Assembly (NCBI RefSeq): GCF_000632225.1
Contig: NZ_JFYV01000012.1
Location: forward strand, 124,001-188,000
From: Sphingomonas sp. RIT328
Lineage (GTDB): Bacteria > Pseudomonadota > Alphaproteobacteria > Sphingomonadales > Sphingomonadaceae
DNA length: 64,000 nucleotides
Direction of reading: 5' to 3'
The notes under the pieces were generated by a model, which saw nothing but the letters and a program-made list of their open reading frames with translations, searched no databases and was not told the DNA's origin. This document shows positions 54,150-63,885 of this stretch, piece after piece (the first letter of the stretch is position 1; every line of letters starts with the position of its first letter). Position numbers and translations under genes: made by a program.

Positions 54150-56600
54150 ATGTCGAAATCGTCGGTCTCGTTTCTGGCTCTGTCATGTGTCGGAGCGTTC
54201 CATACCTTGCCCGCCTATGCGGACGATCTGCCCAGGATGCCGGTCGCCGGCGATCCCGACCAGCGCCGCGACGACGACATCCTCGTCACCGGCGAGCGCC
54301 TCCGGCGCAGCGACGATCCCAAGGCGGTCGCGCCGGTGCTCGATACGCCGCGCTCGATTGTGCTCATTCCCAAGGAGGTGATCCAGCAGACCGGATCGGT
54401 CAGCCTGCAGGATGCCCTGCGCACCGTGCCGGGCATCACCTTCGGCGCGGCGGAGGGCGGCAATCCGCTCGGCGACCGGCCGTTCATCCGCGGCTTCGAT
54501 ACGCAGGGCAGCATCTATGTCGACGGCGTCCGCGACCTCGGCGCGCAAAGCCGCGAAGTCTTCGCCACCGAGACGATCCAGATCGTCCGCGGCTCCGATT
54601 CGACGCTCGGCGGTCGCGGTTCGGCGGGCGGCACGATCAACATCATCTCCAAGCTGCCGCAACTCGACGACTTCGGCAGCATCTCCGGCAGCTATGGCAA
54701 TGCCGACTTCAAGCGCGTCACCGCCGACGTCAATCTGCGGCTCGGCGCGATGGCGGCGTTCCGGATCGAAGGGCTGTGGCATGATCAGGATATCGCCGGT
54801 CGCGATGCGCTCTATGCGCGCCGCTGGGGTGTCGCGCCGTCGCTGTCGCTCGGGCTCGGCACGCCAACGCGGCTGACGGTGAGCTATTATTATCTGGAAA
54901 GCCACGAGCTGCCCGATGCGGGCATCCCCTATCTCTACACGATCGGCAATGCGCCTGGGACGGGGACGATCGCCTCGCGCCCGGCGCTTGGCACGATCAC
55001 CACCGCGGGCGGCACCACGGGCTATGTCGACCGGTCGGTCTTCTACGGGCTGACCGGCCGCGACTTCCGCGACAGCTACACGCATCAGGCGACGGTGCGC
55101 GCCGAACATGATTTCGGCGGGATCACGCTGCGCAACACCGCGCGCTTCACCCGCAGCGAGCAGAATTACATCATGTCGATGCCCGACGACAGCCAGGGCA
55201 ACGTCTATGGCACCGCGGCGTCCGATCCGACGACCGGCGCGGCCGGGCTGCGCGGCGATCGCACCAGCGGCGGCTACGTCTGGCGCCGCACCAACACGCG
55301 CTACGGCTATACCCAGAGCATCGTCAATCAGACCGACCTCTACGGCCAGTTCCACACCGGCAGCATCGTGCATAGCGTCGCTGCGGGCGCGGAGCTGAGC
55401 TGGGAGCAGGCGCGACGCGGCACCTATGTGACGCCGGGTCTGTTCAACGCGGCCGGGACGGCGATCCTCGCCTCGGGCAGCACGATCACGCCGCGCTGCA
55501 ACACCGCCACGCTCGCGCGGAGCTATTGCACGACGCTGTTCTCGCCCGATCCCAACGACCCCTGGGTCGCTTATGCCAGCGACACCGCGACCAACGTTCT
55601 GCCGGTCGCGCGCATCGGCCTTGCCGGCGAGACGCAGAACGATGCCAATACGCGGGCGCTCTATGCGTTCGATTCGATCACGCTCGTGCCGCAGCTGATC
55701 CTCAACCTCGGCGCGCGCTACGATCGGTTCGCCTCGACGACGCGGCTGCCCGGCACCGCGGGGGTGCGGTTCCGGCGGACCGACAGCCTGTTCAACTGGC
55801 AGGCGGGCCTGGTCTTCAAGCCGACGCCCGACACCAGCCTCTACGCCAGCTACGCCACCGCGGCGACGCCGCCCAACAGCCTGCTCGGCGAGGGGCGCGA
55901 GGACAATGCGCTGCCGACCACGGCGCAGACCGCGGCGATCCTCGACCTGCTCAAGCCGCAGAAGACCAAATCCTACGAGGTCGGCGCCAAGGCGACGCTG
56001 CTCGGCGAGAAGCTGCTGCTCACCGCCGCCGCCTTCCAGACGCAGATCGACAATGCCCGCGTTACCGGTCCCAACAACACCGTCGAATTCATCGGCGAAT
56101 CGCGCATCCGCGGCATCGAACTCGGCGCGACCGGCACGATCCTTCCGGGCTGGACGATCTTCGGCGGCTATACGCATCTCGACCCGAAGGTGATCGACGG
56201 CGGGTCGACGGTATTCGGCACCGTCGCCGTCCCTTCGGTCAACACCGGCCGGCAGATGCCGCAGACGACGCGCAACAGCTTCACCGCGACCAGCAACGTC
56301 AGCCTGTGGCACCGGCTCGAGCTCGGCGGCACCGCCATCTATATGGGCAGGCAGATCGCCGGCTATTCCGACGACCGCAGCGCGACGCGGCTGGTCGCGA
56401 CCAAGCTCGTCGTGCGCGAGGCGCCGGCCTATTGGCGCTTCGACGCCCGCGCCAGTGTCAAGCTGACCGATCGGGTCGACATCAGCGTCAACGCGCAGAA
56501 CCTGACCGACAAGGTCTATTACACGCAGCTCTACACCACGCATTTCGCGCAGGTCGCGGCGGGGCGGACGGTGTTCGGCACGCTCGGGCTGCGGTTCTGA
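54150..56600 (+). CDS. TonB-dependent catecholate-type siderophore receptor
   Basis: An 816-aa outer-membrane ferric-siderophore receptor. A signal peptide ends AYA/DD (after residue 24), a TonB box DILVTG is at 43-48, the plug domain runs about 55-170 (TPRSIVLIPKEVIQQTGSVS, RPFIRGFDTQGSIYVDGVRD), and a 22-strand barrel ends with GTLGLRF (terminal Phe). The plug and the downstream PiuC-like gene resemble PiuA/Fiu-type receptors for monomeric catechols, though the ligand is not provable. It heads an operon with a Sel1 protein, a PiuC-like dioxygenase and a PepSY protein. Confidence 0.92.
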   Translation: MSKSSVSFLALSCVGAFHTLPAYADDLPRMPVAGDPDQRRDDDILVTGERLRRSDDPKAVAPVLDTPRSIVLIPKEVIQQTGSVSLQDALRTVPGITFGAAEGGNPLGDRPFIRGFDTQGSIYVDGVRDLGAQSREVFATETIQIVRGSDSTLGGRGSAGGTINIISKLPQLDDFGSISGSYGNADFKRVTADVNLRLGAMAAFRIEGLWHDQDIAGRDALYARRWGVAPSLSLGLGTPTRLTVSYYYLESHELPDAGIPYLYTIGNAPGTGTIASRPALGTITTAGGTTGYVDRSVFYGLTGRDFRDSYTHQATVRAEHDFGGITLRNTARFTRSEQNYIMSMPDDSQGNVYGTAASDPTTGAAGLRGDRTSGGYVWRRTNTRYGYTQSIVNQTDLYGQFHTGSIVHSVAAGAELSWEQARRGTYVTPGLFNAAGTAILASGSTITPRCNTATLARSYCTTLFSPDPNDPWVAYASDTATNVLPVARIGLAGETQNDANTRALYAFDSITLVPQLILNLGARYDRFASTTRLPGTAGVRFRRTDSLFNWQAGLVFKPTPDTSLYASYATAATPPNSLLGEGREDNALPTTAQTAAILDLLKPQKTKSYEVGAKATLLGEKLLLTAAAFQTQIDNARVTGPNNTVEFIGESRIRGIELGATGTILPGWTIFGGYTHLDPKVIDGGSTVFGTVAVPSVNTGRQMPQTTRNSFTATSNVSLWHRLELGGTAIYMGRQIAGYSDDRSATRLVATKLVVREAPAYWRFDARASVKLTDRVDISVNAQNLTDKVYYTQLYTTHFAQVAAGRTVFGTLGLRF

Positions 56601-56619
56601 TGCTTCGCGGCGTGCGGCT

Positions 56620-57309
56620 GTGACCGCGATCACCGCAGCGGATGCCGCCTTGATCCGCCGCGCGGCGGAGGCGGGGCTGGCCGAGGCACAGGCGATGCTC
56701 GGCCAGCTGCTGCTCGACGGCAATGGCGTCGATAGGGACGAGGGCGCGGCGCTCGCCTGGTTCACCCGCGCGGCGGCGCAGCAGCATCTGATGGCGCTCA
56801 ACATGGTCGGGCGCTGCTACGATCTCGGCTGGGGCACGGCGGTCGACAAGGCGCGCGCCGCGGCCTGCTATCGTGTCGCCGCCGAACGCGGGCTCGACTG
56901 GGCGATGTACAATTACGCAACCCTGCTCGCGCTCGGCGAGGGTGTCGACCCGGATCGGCCGGCGGCGCTCGGCTGGCTCGAACGCGCGGCAGTCCTGGGC
57001 AATGCCAAGGCGATCAACTTCGTCGGCAGCTTCGCCGAGGACGGCTGGGTCCATCCGCAGGACATGGCCAAGGCCGCGGACTGCTACCGTCGCGCCGCCG
57101 CCGGCGGTGATTTCCGAGGCTGTTTCAACCACGCACGGATGCTGGCACAAGCAGGCCGGATGGATGAGGCCCTTCTCTGGATCGAACGCGCGACGGCGAC
57201 GGGCCATGCACGCTTCGTCGCGCAGATGCGCGGCTGGCTGGCGGACTGCCCCTATCCGGCGCTGCGCAGCCGTGGCCCCGCGGCGGTGGCACGGGAATGG
57301 CCATGCTGA
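56620..57309 (+). CDS. Sel1-repeat protein of the siderophore operon
   Basis: A 229-aa solenoid protein made of about five Sel1-like repeats with the G-x-G-V/T-x-x-D-x-x-x-A-x-x-W/C-Y pattern ([78 protein letters not shown]). It has no signal peptide, so it is probably cytoplasmic. The GTG at 56620 is 20 bp after the receptor stop. It overlaps the piuC-like gene by 13 nt. Sel1 proteins between such receptors and dioxygenases recur in proteobacteria; their role is unknown. Confidence 0.85.
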   Translation: MTAITAADAALIRRAAEAGLAEAQAMLGQLLLDGNGVDRDEGAALAWFTRAAAQQHLMALNMVGRCYDLGWGTAVDKARAAACYRVAAERGLDWAMYNYATLLALGEGVDPDRPAALGWLERAAVLGNAKAINFVGSFAEDGWVHPQDMAKAADCYRRAAAGGDFRGCFNHARMLAQAGRMDEALLWIERATATGHARFVAQMRGWLADCPYPALRSRGPAAVAREWPC

Positions 57310-57986
57310 TCGCCATCCCCGATCTGCTCGACGCCGCCGCGGTCGCCCGTCTGCGCGCGCGGATCGACGCGGCCGAGTGGATCGACGGCAATGCGACCTC
57401 GGGCCATCAGTCGGCGCTCGCCAAGCGCAACGAGCAATTGCCCGAAGACAGTCCGGCGGCGCGCGAGAGCGGCGCGCTGATCCTCGATGCGCTTGCCGCC
57501 GCGCCGCTGTTCGTCGCCGCGGCGCTGCCGCTCAAGGTCTTTCCGCCGCTGTTCAACCGCTATGCCGAGGGCGCGACCTTCGCGACGCATGTCGATGCCG
57601 CGATCCGCATCCGCCGCGGCAGCGATTTCCGCATCCGCGCCGATCTGTCCGCGACCCTCTTCCTCAGCGACCCCGCCGATTACGACGGCGGCGAGCTGGT
57701 GATCGAGGATCGCTTCGGTCCGCAGCGCATCAAGCTGCCCGCCGGGCATTGCGTCGTCTATCCCGCCTCCAGCCTGCACCATGTCACGCCGGTGACGCGC
57801 GGCTGCCGTGTCGCTTCCTTCTTCTGGATCGAATCGATGGTGCGCGACGATGGCGCGCGGCGGCTGTTGTTCGATCTCGACGCGGGCGTGCAGGCGGCGG
57901 CGGCGTCGCTCGGGGCAGGGGACCCGGCGGTGGTGCAACTGACCGGCGTCTATCACAATCTCCTGCGCCGCTGGGCGCAGGTCTGA
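57297..57986 (+). CDS. piuC: PiuC-like Fe(II)/2-oxoglutarate-dependent (PKHD) hydroxylase
   Basis: A 229-aa double-stranded beta-helix dioxygenase. Iron ligands H98, D100 and H161 (or H162) lie in [10 protein letters not shown] and [15 protein letters not shown]171 would bind 2-oxoglutarate. The end [11 protein letters not shown] is typical of YbiX/PiuC. These enzymes accompany catecholate receptors and may modify the siderophore or an iron-related target. Two close ATGs (57297 and 57303) are possible. Confidence 0.92.
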   Translation: MAMLIAIPDLLDAAAVARLRARIDAAEWIDGNATSGHQSALAKRNEQLPEDSPAARESGALILDALAAAPLFVAAALPLKVFPPLFNRYAEGATFATHVDAAIRIRRGSDFRIRADLSATLFLSDPADYDGGELVIEDRFGPQRIKLPAGHCVVYPASSLHHVTPVTRGCRVASFFWIESMVRDDGARRLLFDLDAGVQAAAASLGAGDPAVVQLTGVYHNLLRRWAQV

Positions 57987-58047
57987 GCCGGTTGACCGTG
58001 CGCGGGGCGCCATGCCACGCCGCGCCCGACCCCTGGTGGAGCAAGCG

Positions 58048-59136
58048 ATGACGAAACTGGCCTGGCGCAGGACGTGGTTCCAGATCCACAAATGGATCGG
58101 GCTGATCCTCGCGATCCTGATCATCCCGCTGTCGCTCTCCGGCGCGGCCCTGGTCTGGCACGACGCGCTCGACCGGATCGTCAATCCGGCGCGCTACCAG
58201 ATCAGCGGGACGACGCAGCGCACCCCCGACGTCTATGCCGACGCAGCGCGCGCGGCGCTCAGGCCGGGCGAGCGGATCGCGCAGCTCAGCCTGCCGGAGG
58301 GGCATGGCCCGATCACGGTCGCCGCCGCGCCGGCGAGCGCCGATCCCGGCCGCCGCGGCCCGCTGCCGCGGACGATGATCTACCTCGATCCGCCGACCGC
58401 GCGCGTACTTGACGTCGCGGGCAGCCAGGCGGGGCTGGTGCGCTTTCTCCACATCCTCCACGGCAGCTTGCAGATACCCGGCCTCGGCCGCACCATCGTC
58501 GGCTGGATCGGCGTCGCGATGCTGCTGTCGAGCATGACCGGCCTGTGGCTGTGGTGGCCGACGGTCGGATCATGGTCGCGCGGCCTGCGCTGGCGGCGGC
58601 ATCGCAATACCGACAGCAATCTCCACCATATGATCGGCTTCTGGATCGCCCTGCCGCTGTTCGTCCTGTCGTTGACCGGCGTGTGGATCAGCTTCCCCGG
58701 CGTGTTCGGCGGCGGTCGCGGCGGGCCGGATCGCGGCGGCCAGCGCGCGGTGCCCCTCGCCGAACCGGGCCAGCCGCTCGACCTCGTCGTGGCGCGGGCG
58801 GCCAGCGTCCGGCGCGGCGCGTTGCGCAGCATCGCCTGGCCGACCAGCGCCAGCGCCGACTGGACGGTGACCTACGCGAACGGACAGGTGGTCAAGATCG
58901 CCGACGACAATGGCGTCGCGGTCGCGGCGCCGGCGCGGCGGCCGGGCGGGCTGGCGCGGACGATGCGTCGCCTCCACGACGGCGGCGGGATGGGGATCGT
59001 CTGGCAGATCGTGATCTTCCTCGGCGGCATCGCACCGGCGGTGCTGGCGGTGACCGGGATCATCATGTGGTGGCGCGCCCGCGAATGGCGCAGCAAGGCC
59101 GCCTCGGCTCGCGGCGGTCGCACCGCGACGCGGTGA
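58048..59136 (+). CDS. PepSY-associated membrane protein (iron uptake type)
   Basis: A 362-aa inner-membrane protein with four helices: about 16-38 (WIGLILAILIIPLSLSGAAL), 150-172, 196-216 and 325-347 (IVIFLGGIAPAVLAVTGII), and a periplasmic loop. The order, and the WFQIHKWIGL and HILHGSL histidines, match the PepSY_TM family found with siderophore receptors, suggested to be ferric-siderophore reductases. The ATG at 58048 has TGGAG about 7 nt upstream. It is the last gene of the operon, ending in a hairpin shared with the convergent gdh gene. Confidence 0.88.
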   Translation: MTKLAWRRTWFQIHKWIGLILAILIIPLSLSGAALVWHDALDRIVNPARYQISGTTQRTPDVYADAARAALRPGERIAQLSLPEGHGPITVAAAPASADPGRRGPLPRTMIYLDPPTARVLDVAGSQAGLVRFLHILHGSLQIPGLGRTIVGWIGVAMLLSSMTGLWLWWPTVGSWSRGLRWRRHRNTDSNLHHMIGFWIALPLFVLSLTGVWISFPGVFGGGRGGPDRGGQRAVPLAEPGQPLDLVVARAASVRRGALRSIAWPTSASADWTVTYANGQVVKIADDNGVAVAAPARRPGGLARTMRRLHDGGGMGIVWQIVIFLGGIAPAVLAVTGIIMWWRAREWRSKAASARGGRTATR

Positions 59137-59138
59137 CA

Positions 59139-59180
59139 AAGGGGACTTCCGCGATCGAAACCGGTCGCGGAAGCCCCCTT
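59139..59180. terminator. bidirectional hairpin between convergent genes
   Basis: Arms 59139-59154 and 59165-59180 are 16 bp with one mismatch, separated by 10 nt. It fills the 53-bp spacer between the PepSY gene and the dehydrogenase gene. There is no long T tract, but the position and strength support termination on both strands. Confidence 0.65.
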
Positions 59181-59189
59181 GGATCAGCG

Positions 59190-62100
59190 TCAGCGGCCGA
59201 GCAGCACCCGCGCCTGACCCGCGATCTGCGCGAGCATCGCCGCATTGGGCTGTGCCGCATGGCGGGCGCGATCGATCACCGCCTTGAACTGGCCGACACG
59301 CGCCGCATTGGCGGTGAGCCAGGCGGTGACCGCGCCGCGCGGATCGCCGCCGCCGTTGCGGGCGAGGAACTCCAGCCGTTGCTGCTGGAAATCGCGGGCG
59401 AGGCCGGCGAGCAGCAGCCGCTCCCACGGATCGCTCGACACGATCCGCGCCGCGGTCGCCTGCGCCCAGTCGAGCCCGAGCGCCTGACCGAGATGCGTGA
59501 ACGCCCGCGTCAGTTCGATCTCGTCGAAACCGAGCTGTTCGCCCAATGCCGCCAGACCGACCGCGCCGTCGAGGTCGAACAGGCGCACCACCCGCTGCGC
59601 GAGATCGGTCGGGGCACCCGCCGCTTCCAGCTGCGCGGCGATGCGCGCGCTCTGCGCACTGGCTTCCTCGAGCAGCAGCGAGGCAGTCTGCCGTTCGAGC
59701 TGCGCGACGCCGCTGCCGAGCCGGTCGAGCACCGCCCCCGGCAAGGTTCCCGGCGCCGACGCGCGCAGCAGATCGGCGATATGCGAACGCGTCGCCACCG
59801 CCACCTCGTTGAACAGCGCGATGCGCGCGCCCTCGCTGATCGCGGCGCGTTCGATCTCCGCCCACAAGGCGTCGAGCCCGAAGATGCGTTCGGCGACGAC
59901 GAACATCGCTGCGATATCGGCGATCGCCGCGCCCTCTTCTTCGGCGAGTTCGAACGGCGACAGGATGCCGAGCCGGTTGACGATGCGATTGGCGAGCTTG
60001 GTCGCGACGATCTGCCCGCGCAGCCGGTGCGTGTCGATCGCCTGCGCGAAGTCGCGCTGCATCGCCGGCGGGAAGGCGCCGTGCAGATAGGGCGCGAGTT
60101 CGGGCGCCATCGCCAGCGACGCATGTTCGATCCCGTCCTGCAACGCCAGCTTGGCGGTGGCGAGCAGCACCGCGAGCTCCGGACGCGTCAGGCCCTGGCC
60201 CTCCTGGCCACGGCGCAGCAGATCCTCGTTGGCGGCGAGCCCTTCGACGGCGCGGTCGAGCCGGCCGCTGGCTTCGAAGATCTCGATGACGCGGACGTAG
60301 CTCGGGATCGCCGCCGCACCGTCCGCCTCGGCGATCGACAGCGCCAGCGTCTGCAGGCGATTGTCCTCGAGTACGAGGTGCGCGACATCGTCGGTCATGC
60401 TGGCGAGCAGCGTGTTGCGCTCCTCGAAGCCGAGCCGGCCTTCGTTCATCTCGCGGTTGAGCGCGATCTTGATGTTGACCTCATTGTCCGAACAATCGAC
60501 GCCGGCCGAATTGTCGATGAAGTCGGTGTTGATCCGCCCGCCGCGGGTCGAGAAGGCGATGCGTGCCGCCTGCGTCACGCCCAGATTGGCGCCCTCGCCG
60601 ATCGCGGTGACGCGCAATTCCTCGGCATTGACGCGCAACCGGTCGTTGGCCGGATCGCCGACCGCGACGTTGTTCTCCGCCGCCGCCTTCACATAGGTGC
60701 CGATGCCGCCGAACCAGAGCAGGTCGGCAGGGGCCTTGAGGATCGCCGAAATGAGCGCGGCCGGATCCAGCTGCGTCGCGGTGACGCCGAGCGCCGCCTG
60801 GACCTGCGGCGACAGCTTGATCACCTTTTCGCTGCGCGCCCAGACGCCGCCGCCTTCGCTGATCAGCGCCGCGTCATAATCCGCCCAGCTCGACCGCGGC
60901 AGCGCGAACATGCGCGCACGCTCCTCCCAGCTCGCCGCCGGGTCGGGATCGGGATCGAGGAAGATATGGCGATGGTCGAACGCCGCGACGATCTTCAACG
61001 CCTTGGACAGCAGCATGCCGTTGCCGAACACGTCGCCCGACATGTCTCCGCAGCCGACGACGGTGATCGGCTGGCTCTGCACGTCGACGCCACGCTCGGC
61101 GAAATGCCGCTGGACCGAAACCCAGGCACCCTTGGCGGTGATGCCCATCGCCTTATGATCGTAGCCGACGCTGCCGCCGCTGGCGAAGGCGTCGCCGAGC
61201 CAGAAGTCGCGCTCCAGCGCCAGCGCATTGGCGACGTCGCTGAACGTCGCGGTGCCCTTGTCGGCGGCGACGACGAAATAGGGGTCCTCGCCGTCGAGCA
61301 CGCGGACGCCGGCCGGATGGACGACGCGGCCTTCGACGATATTGTCGGTGATCGACAGCAAAGAGCGGATGAAGATCCGATAGCTCTCCGTCCCCTCGGC
61401 CAGCCACGCGTCGCGGTCGAGCGCGGGGGAGGGGAGCTGCTTGGGATAGAAACCGCCCTTGGCGCCGGTCGGCACGATGACGGCGTTCTTGACGCGCTGC
61501 GCCTTCATCAGCCCGAGAATCTCGGTGCGGAAATCGTCGCGCCGGTCGGACCAGCGCAGGCCGCCGCGCGCGACCGGGCCGGCGCGCAGATGGATGCCCT
61601 CGACGCGCGGCGAATAGACCCAGACCTCGCGCCACGGCACTGGCGCGGGCAGGCCGGGGATGAGGTGGCTGTCGAGCTTGAACGCCAGCGCTTCTGCCGC
61701 GGCGGGAGCGAAGGCATTGGTACGCAGGCAGGCGGCGATCAGGTTGCGATAGGCGCGCAGGATGCGATCGTCGTCGATCGCCGACACCGCATCGAGTCCG
61801 CGCTCGATCACCTCGTCCGCCGCGGCGACGTCGCCGGCAACGGCCGGGTCATGCGCCGCGGCGAAGCGGGCGATCAGCGCCTTGGTCAGCTTGGGCGCCC
61901 GCCGCAACGCATCGACCACCGTGGTCAGGCCATAGGGCAGCCCCGCCTGCCGCAGATAGCGGAACCAGGCGCGCAGCAGCACCACCGATTGCGGCGCCAG
62001 CCCGACATCGACGATCAGCCGGTTGAACGCGTCGTTTTCCGCCGCGCCTTCCAGCGCCGCGGCGATCGCGCCCTCCAGCACCGCGGCGTCCTGCGCCTCG

Positions 62101-63794
62101 GCGGTCGCGTCGATCTCGACGACGAATTCGTGGACGAAGGTATTGGCGTCCTCGCGCAGCCGCGTCGGCAGTTCGCCGATCACGCGGAAGCCGAAATTCT
62201 CCAGCACCGGCACCGCGTCGGACAGCGCGAGCGCGCCGCCGAGCTTGTAGATCTTGAGCCGCCGGTCCTCACCGGGCACTGCCGGGAAGATGCGCACCGA
62301 GCGCGCCGCGGGATCGTCGAGCGTCGCGATGCGCAGGATGTCGGCGGCGGCCTCGCTCGCGGTGCTGACGTTGCGGTAATTGGCGGGGAAGGCATTGGCC
62401 CAGCGCAGCGCCAGCCGCGCCGCACGCGCCGCGGGCAATTGCTCGGCCAGCGCCGCCTCGACGTCCGACACCCAGCCGCGCACCATCCGGCGCAGGCGCT
62501 CGGCGAGCGGCTCGGTCTCCGGCATGCGGCCGTCGCCGCGCAGGTCGATCGTATAGCGCAGCAGGGCGACGACGCCGTCGTCGAGGCTGATCGACCAGTT
62601 GAGCACGACGCCGTTCGACGCCTCGCTCAGCATCTGCGCGATCTGCACGCGACGCGCGGTGGTCAGGTCGTCGCGCGGCAGCCAGGCGAAGGCGAACATG
62701 TGCCGCCCCAGCGCCGATCGCACCAGCACCAGCGCCGGCCGCGGCCGGTCGGCGAGGCTCATCGCGGTCAGCACCACCTCTTCCAGCGCCGGCGCCGGGA
62801 AAGCGACGACGAGGTCGTGCGGCAGCGCGGTCAGCGCATGGGTCAGCGCCTTGCCGGTATGCCCCTTGGGATCGAAGCCGAATTTCGCCTCGAGCGCGGC
62901 GAGTCGGGCGCGCAGCACCGGCACGTCGCGCGGCCGCACGCTGAGCGCGGCGCTGGTCCACAGTCCGGCATGGATCGACAGGCCTTCGACCGTGCCGTCG
63001 CTGCCGATCGGCACGATCACCAGATCGAGCGGCACGGCGCGATGCACCGTCGAGATCAGGCTCGACTTGAGCAGCAGCGGCGCGTCATTGCCTGCCTCGA
63101 ACCATTCGATCGCCAGCGCGCGGCTCGCCTCGGCGAGCATCGGCGTCTGGTGCGGATGGCGGGCGATGCCGAGCGCGTCACCGGCGCTGCCGTCGCGCCG
63201 CCACAGTTGATGGCCGAGCAGCGTGAACTGGCCGTCGAGGAACCATTGCAGCAGCGCCGCGCCTTCGCCCTGCGGCAACGCCGCCTCGTCGCGCGCCATC
63301 GCGCGCTGGAGCAGCGGCCAGTCGGTCACCGCCGCCCGCACGTCGGCGAGCACCGCGGTCAGCTCCTCGACCAGCCCGCGCCGGTCGCGCGCGTCGGCGC
63401 GTTCCAGCTCGATATAGATCATCGATTCGGGTGCGCCGGCACCGCCGATATCGGTCATCACGCCATCGGCGTCGCGCGTCACCCGCACCACCGGGTGGAT
63501 GACGCGATCGATGTCGAGGTCCTGCTCGCCGATCGACGCTGCGATCGAATCGACCAGGAAGGGCATGTCGTCGTTGACGATCGCGAGTCGCATCCGGCGG
63601 CGGACGTCGTCCGACGGCAGCGGTTCGAGCGCGATCGCCGGTGTGCCCGGCAGGCGCTGCGCGGCGGTCTGCGCGACGAACGCGGCGGCGGCGGCGCGTT
63701 CGGCATCGCCGAAGCCCGTCAGCTCTCCCGGTAGCGCGCCCTTGGTCAGCCGGGCGGCAAGCGCCTCGGCCATGGTCTGATTATGGTCGGCCAT
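59190..63794 (-). CDS. gdhB: large NAD-specific glutamate dehydrogenase (GDH-180 class)
   Basis: A 1534-aa NAD-dependent glutamate dehydrogenase interconverting glutamate and 2-oxoglutarate plus ammonia, mainly catabolic. Very long N- and C-terminal segments flank a catalytic core (about 690-1190) with RSDR-type and PTGAKGGFYPKQLP substrate/lysine motifs, GCGDMSGDVFGNG in the coenzyme domain and NIKIALNREMNEGRL following. The size is slightly below the 1600 aa of other members. The ATG at 63794 has GGGAGCATAGGCG upstream. It is monocistronic as far as seen. The gene symbol is by class; naming varies (gdh2, gdhB). Confidence 0.95.
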   Translation of the reverse strand: MADHNQTMAEALAARLTKGALPGELTGFGDAERAAAAAFVAQTAAQRLPGTPAIALEPLPSDDVRRRMRLAIVNDDMPFLVDSIAASIGEQDLDIDRVIHPVVRVTRDADGVMTDIGGAGAPESMIYIELERADARDRRGLVEELTAVLADVRAAVTDWPLLQRAMARDEAALPQGEGAALLQWFLDGQFTLLGHQLWRRDGSAGDALGIARHPHQTPMLAEASRALAIEWFEAGNDAPLLLKSSLISTVHRAVPLDLVIVPIGSDGTVEGLSIHAGLWTSAALSVRPRDVPVLRARLAALEAKFGFDPKGHTGKALTHALTALPHDLVVAFPAPALEEVVLTAMSLADRPRPALVLVRSALGRHMFAFAWLPRDDLTTARRVQIAQMLSEASNGVVLNWSISLDDGVVALLRYTIDLRGDGRMPETEPLAERLRRMVRGWVSDVEAALAEQLPAARAARLALRWANAFPANYRNVSTASEAAADILRIATLDDPAARSVRIFPAVPGEDRRLKIYKLGGALALSDAVPVLENFGFRVIGELPTRLREDANTFVHEFVVEIDATAEAQDAAVLEGAIAAALEGAAENDAFNRLIVDVGLAPQSVVLLRAWFRYLRQAGLPYGLTTVVDALRRAPKLTKALIARFAAAHDPAVAGDVAAADEVIERGLDAVSAIDDDRILRAYRNLIAACLRTNAFAPAAAEALAFKLDSHLIPGLPAPVPWREVWVYSPRVEGIHLRAGPVARGGLRWSDRRDDFRTEILGLMKAQRVKNAVIVPTGAKGGFYPKQLPSPALDRDAWLAEGTESYRIFIRSLLSITDNIVEGRVVHPAGVRVLDGEDPYFVVAADKGTATFSDVANALALERDFWLGDAFASGGSVGYDHKAMGITAKGAWVSVQRHFAERGVDVQSQPITVVGCGDMSGDVFGNGMLLSKALKIVAAFDHRHIFLDPDPDPAASWEERARMFALPRSSWADYDAALISEGGGVWARSEKVIKLSPQVQAALGVTATQLDPAALISAILKAPADLLWFGGIGTYVKAAAENNVAVGDPANDRLRVNAEELRVTAIGEGANLGVTQAARIAFSTRGGRINTDFIDNSAGVDCSDNEVNIKIALNREMNEGRLGFEERNTLLASMTDDVAHLVLEDNRLQTLALSIAEADGAAAIPSYVRVIEIFEASGRLDRAVEGLAANEDLLRRGQEGQGLTRPELAVLLATAKLALQDGIEHASLAMAPELAPYLHGAFPPAMQRDFAQAIDTHRLRGQIVATKLANRIVNRLGILSPFELAEEEGAAIADIAAMFVVAERIFGLDALWAEIERAAISEGARIALFNEVAVATRSHIADLLRASAPGTLPGAVLDRLGSGVAQLERQTASLLLEEASAQSARIAAQLEAAGAPTDLAQRVVRLFDLDGAVGLAALGEQLGFDEIELTRAFTHLGQALGLDWAQATAARIVSSDPWERLLLAGLARDFQQQRLEFLARNGGGDPRGAVTAWLTANAARVGQFKAVIDRARHAAQPNAAMLAQIAGQARVLLGR

Positions 63795-63885
63795 GAATCG
63801 CCTATGCTCCCGCGGGTCGCGGACCTCAAGGCTTGCCGCAGTGCAAAAATTACGCGGTCAAGCAATATTCATGCGGGCAGGGCGA

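Noticed and set aside
54183..56804. 873-codon minus-strand frame over the TonB receptor
   Set aside because: Mirror of a well-supported receptor gene; composition is typical of antisense frames.
58545..63734. 1729-codon open frame on the plus strand, antisense to the glutamate dehydrogenase
   Set aside because: Its translation is Arg/Asp/His-rich and matches no family; the opposite strand encodes a complete, motif-bearing GDH. Long antisense frames are expected at this GC content.
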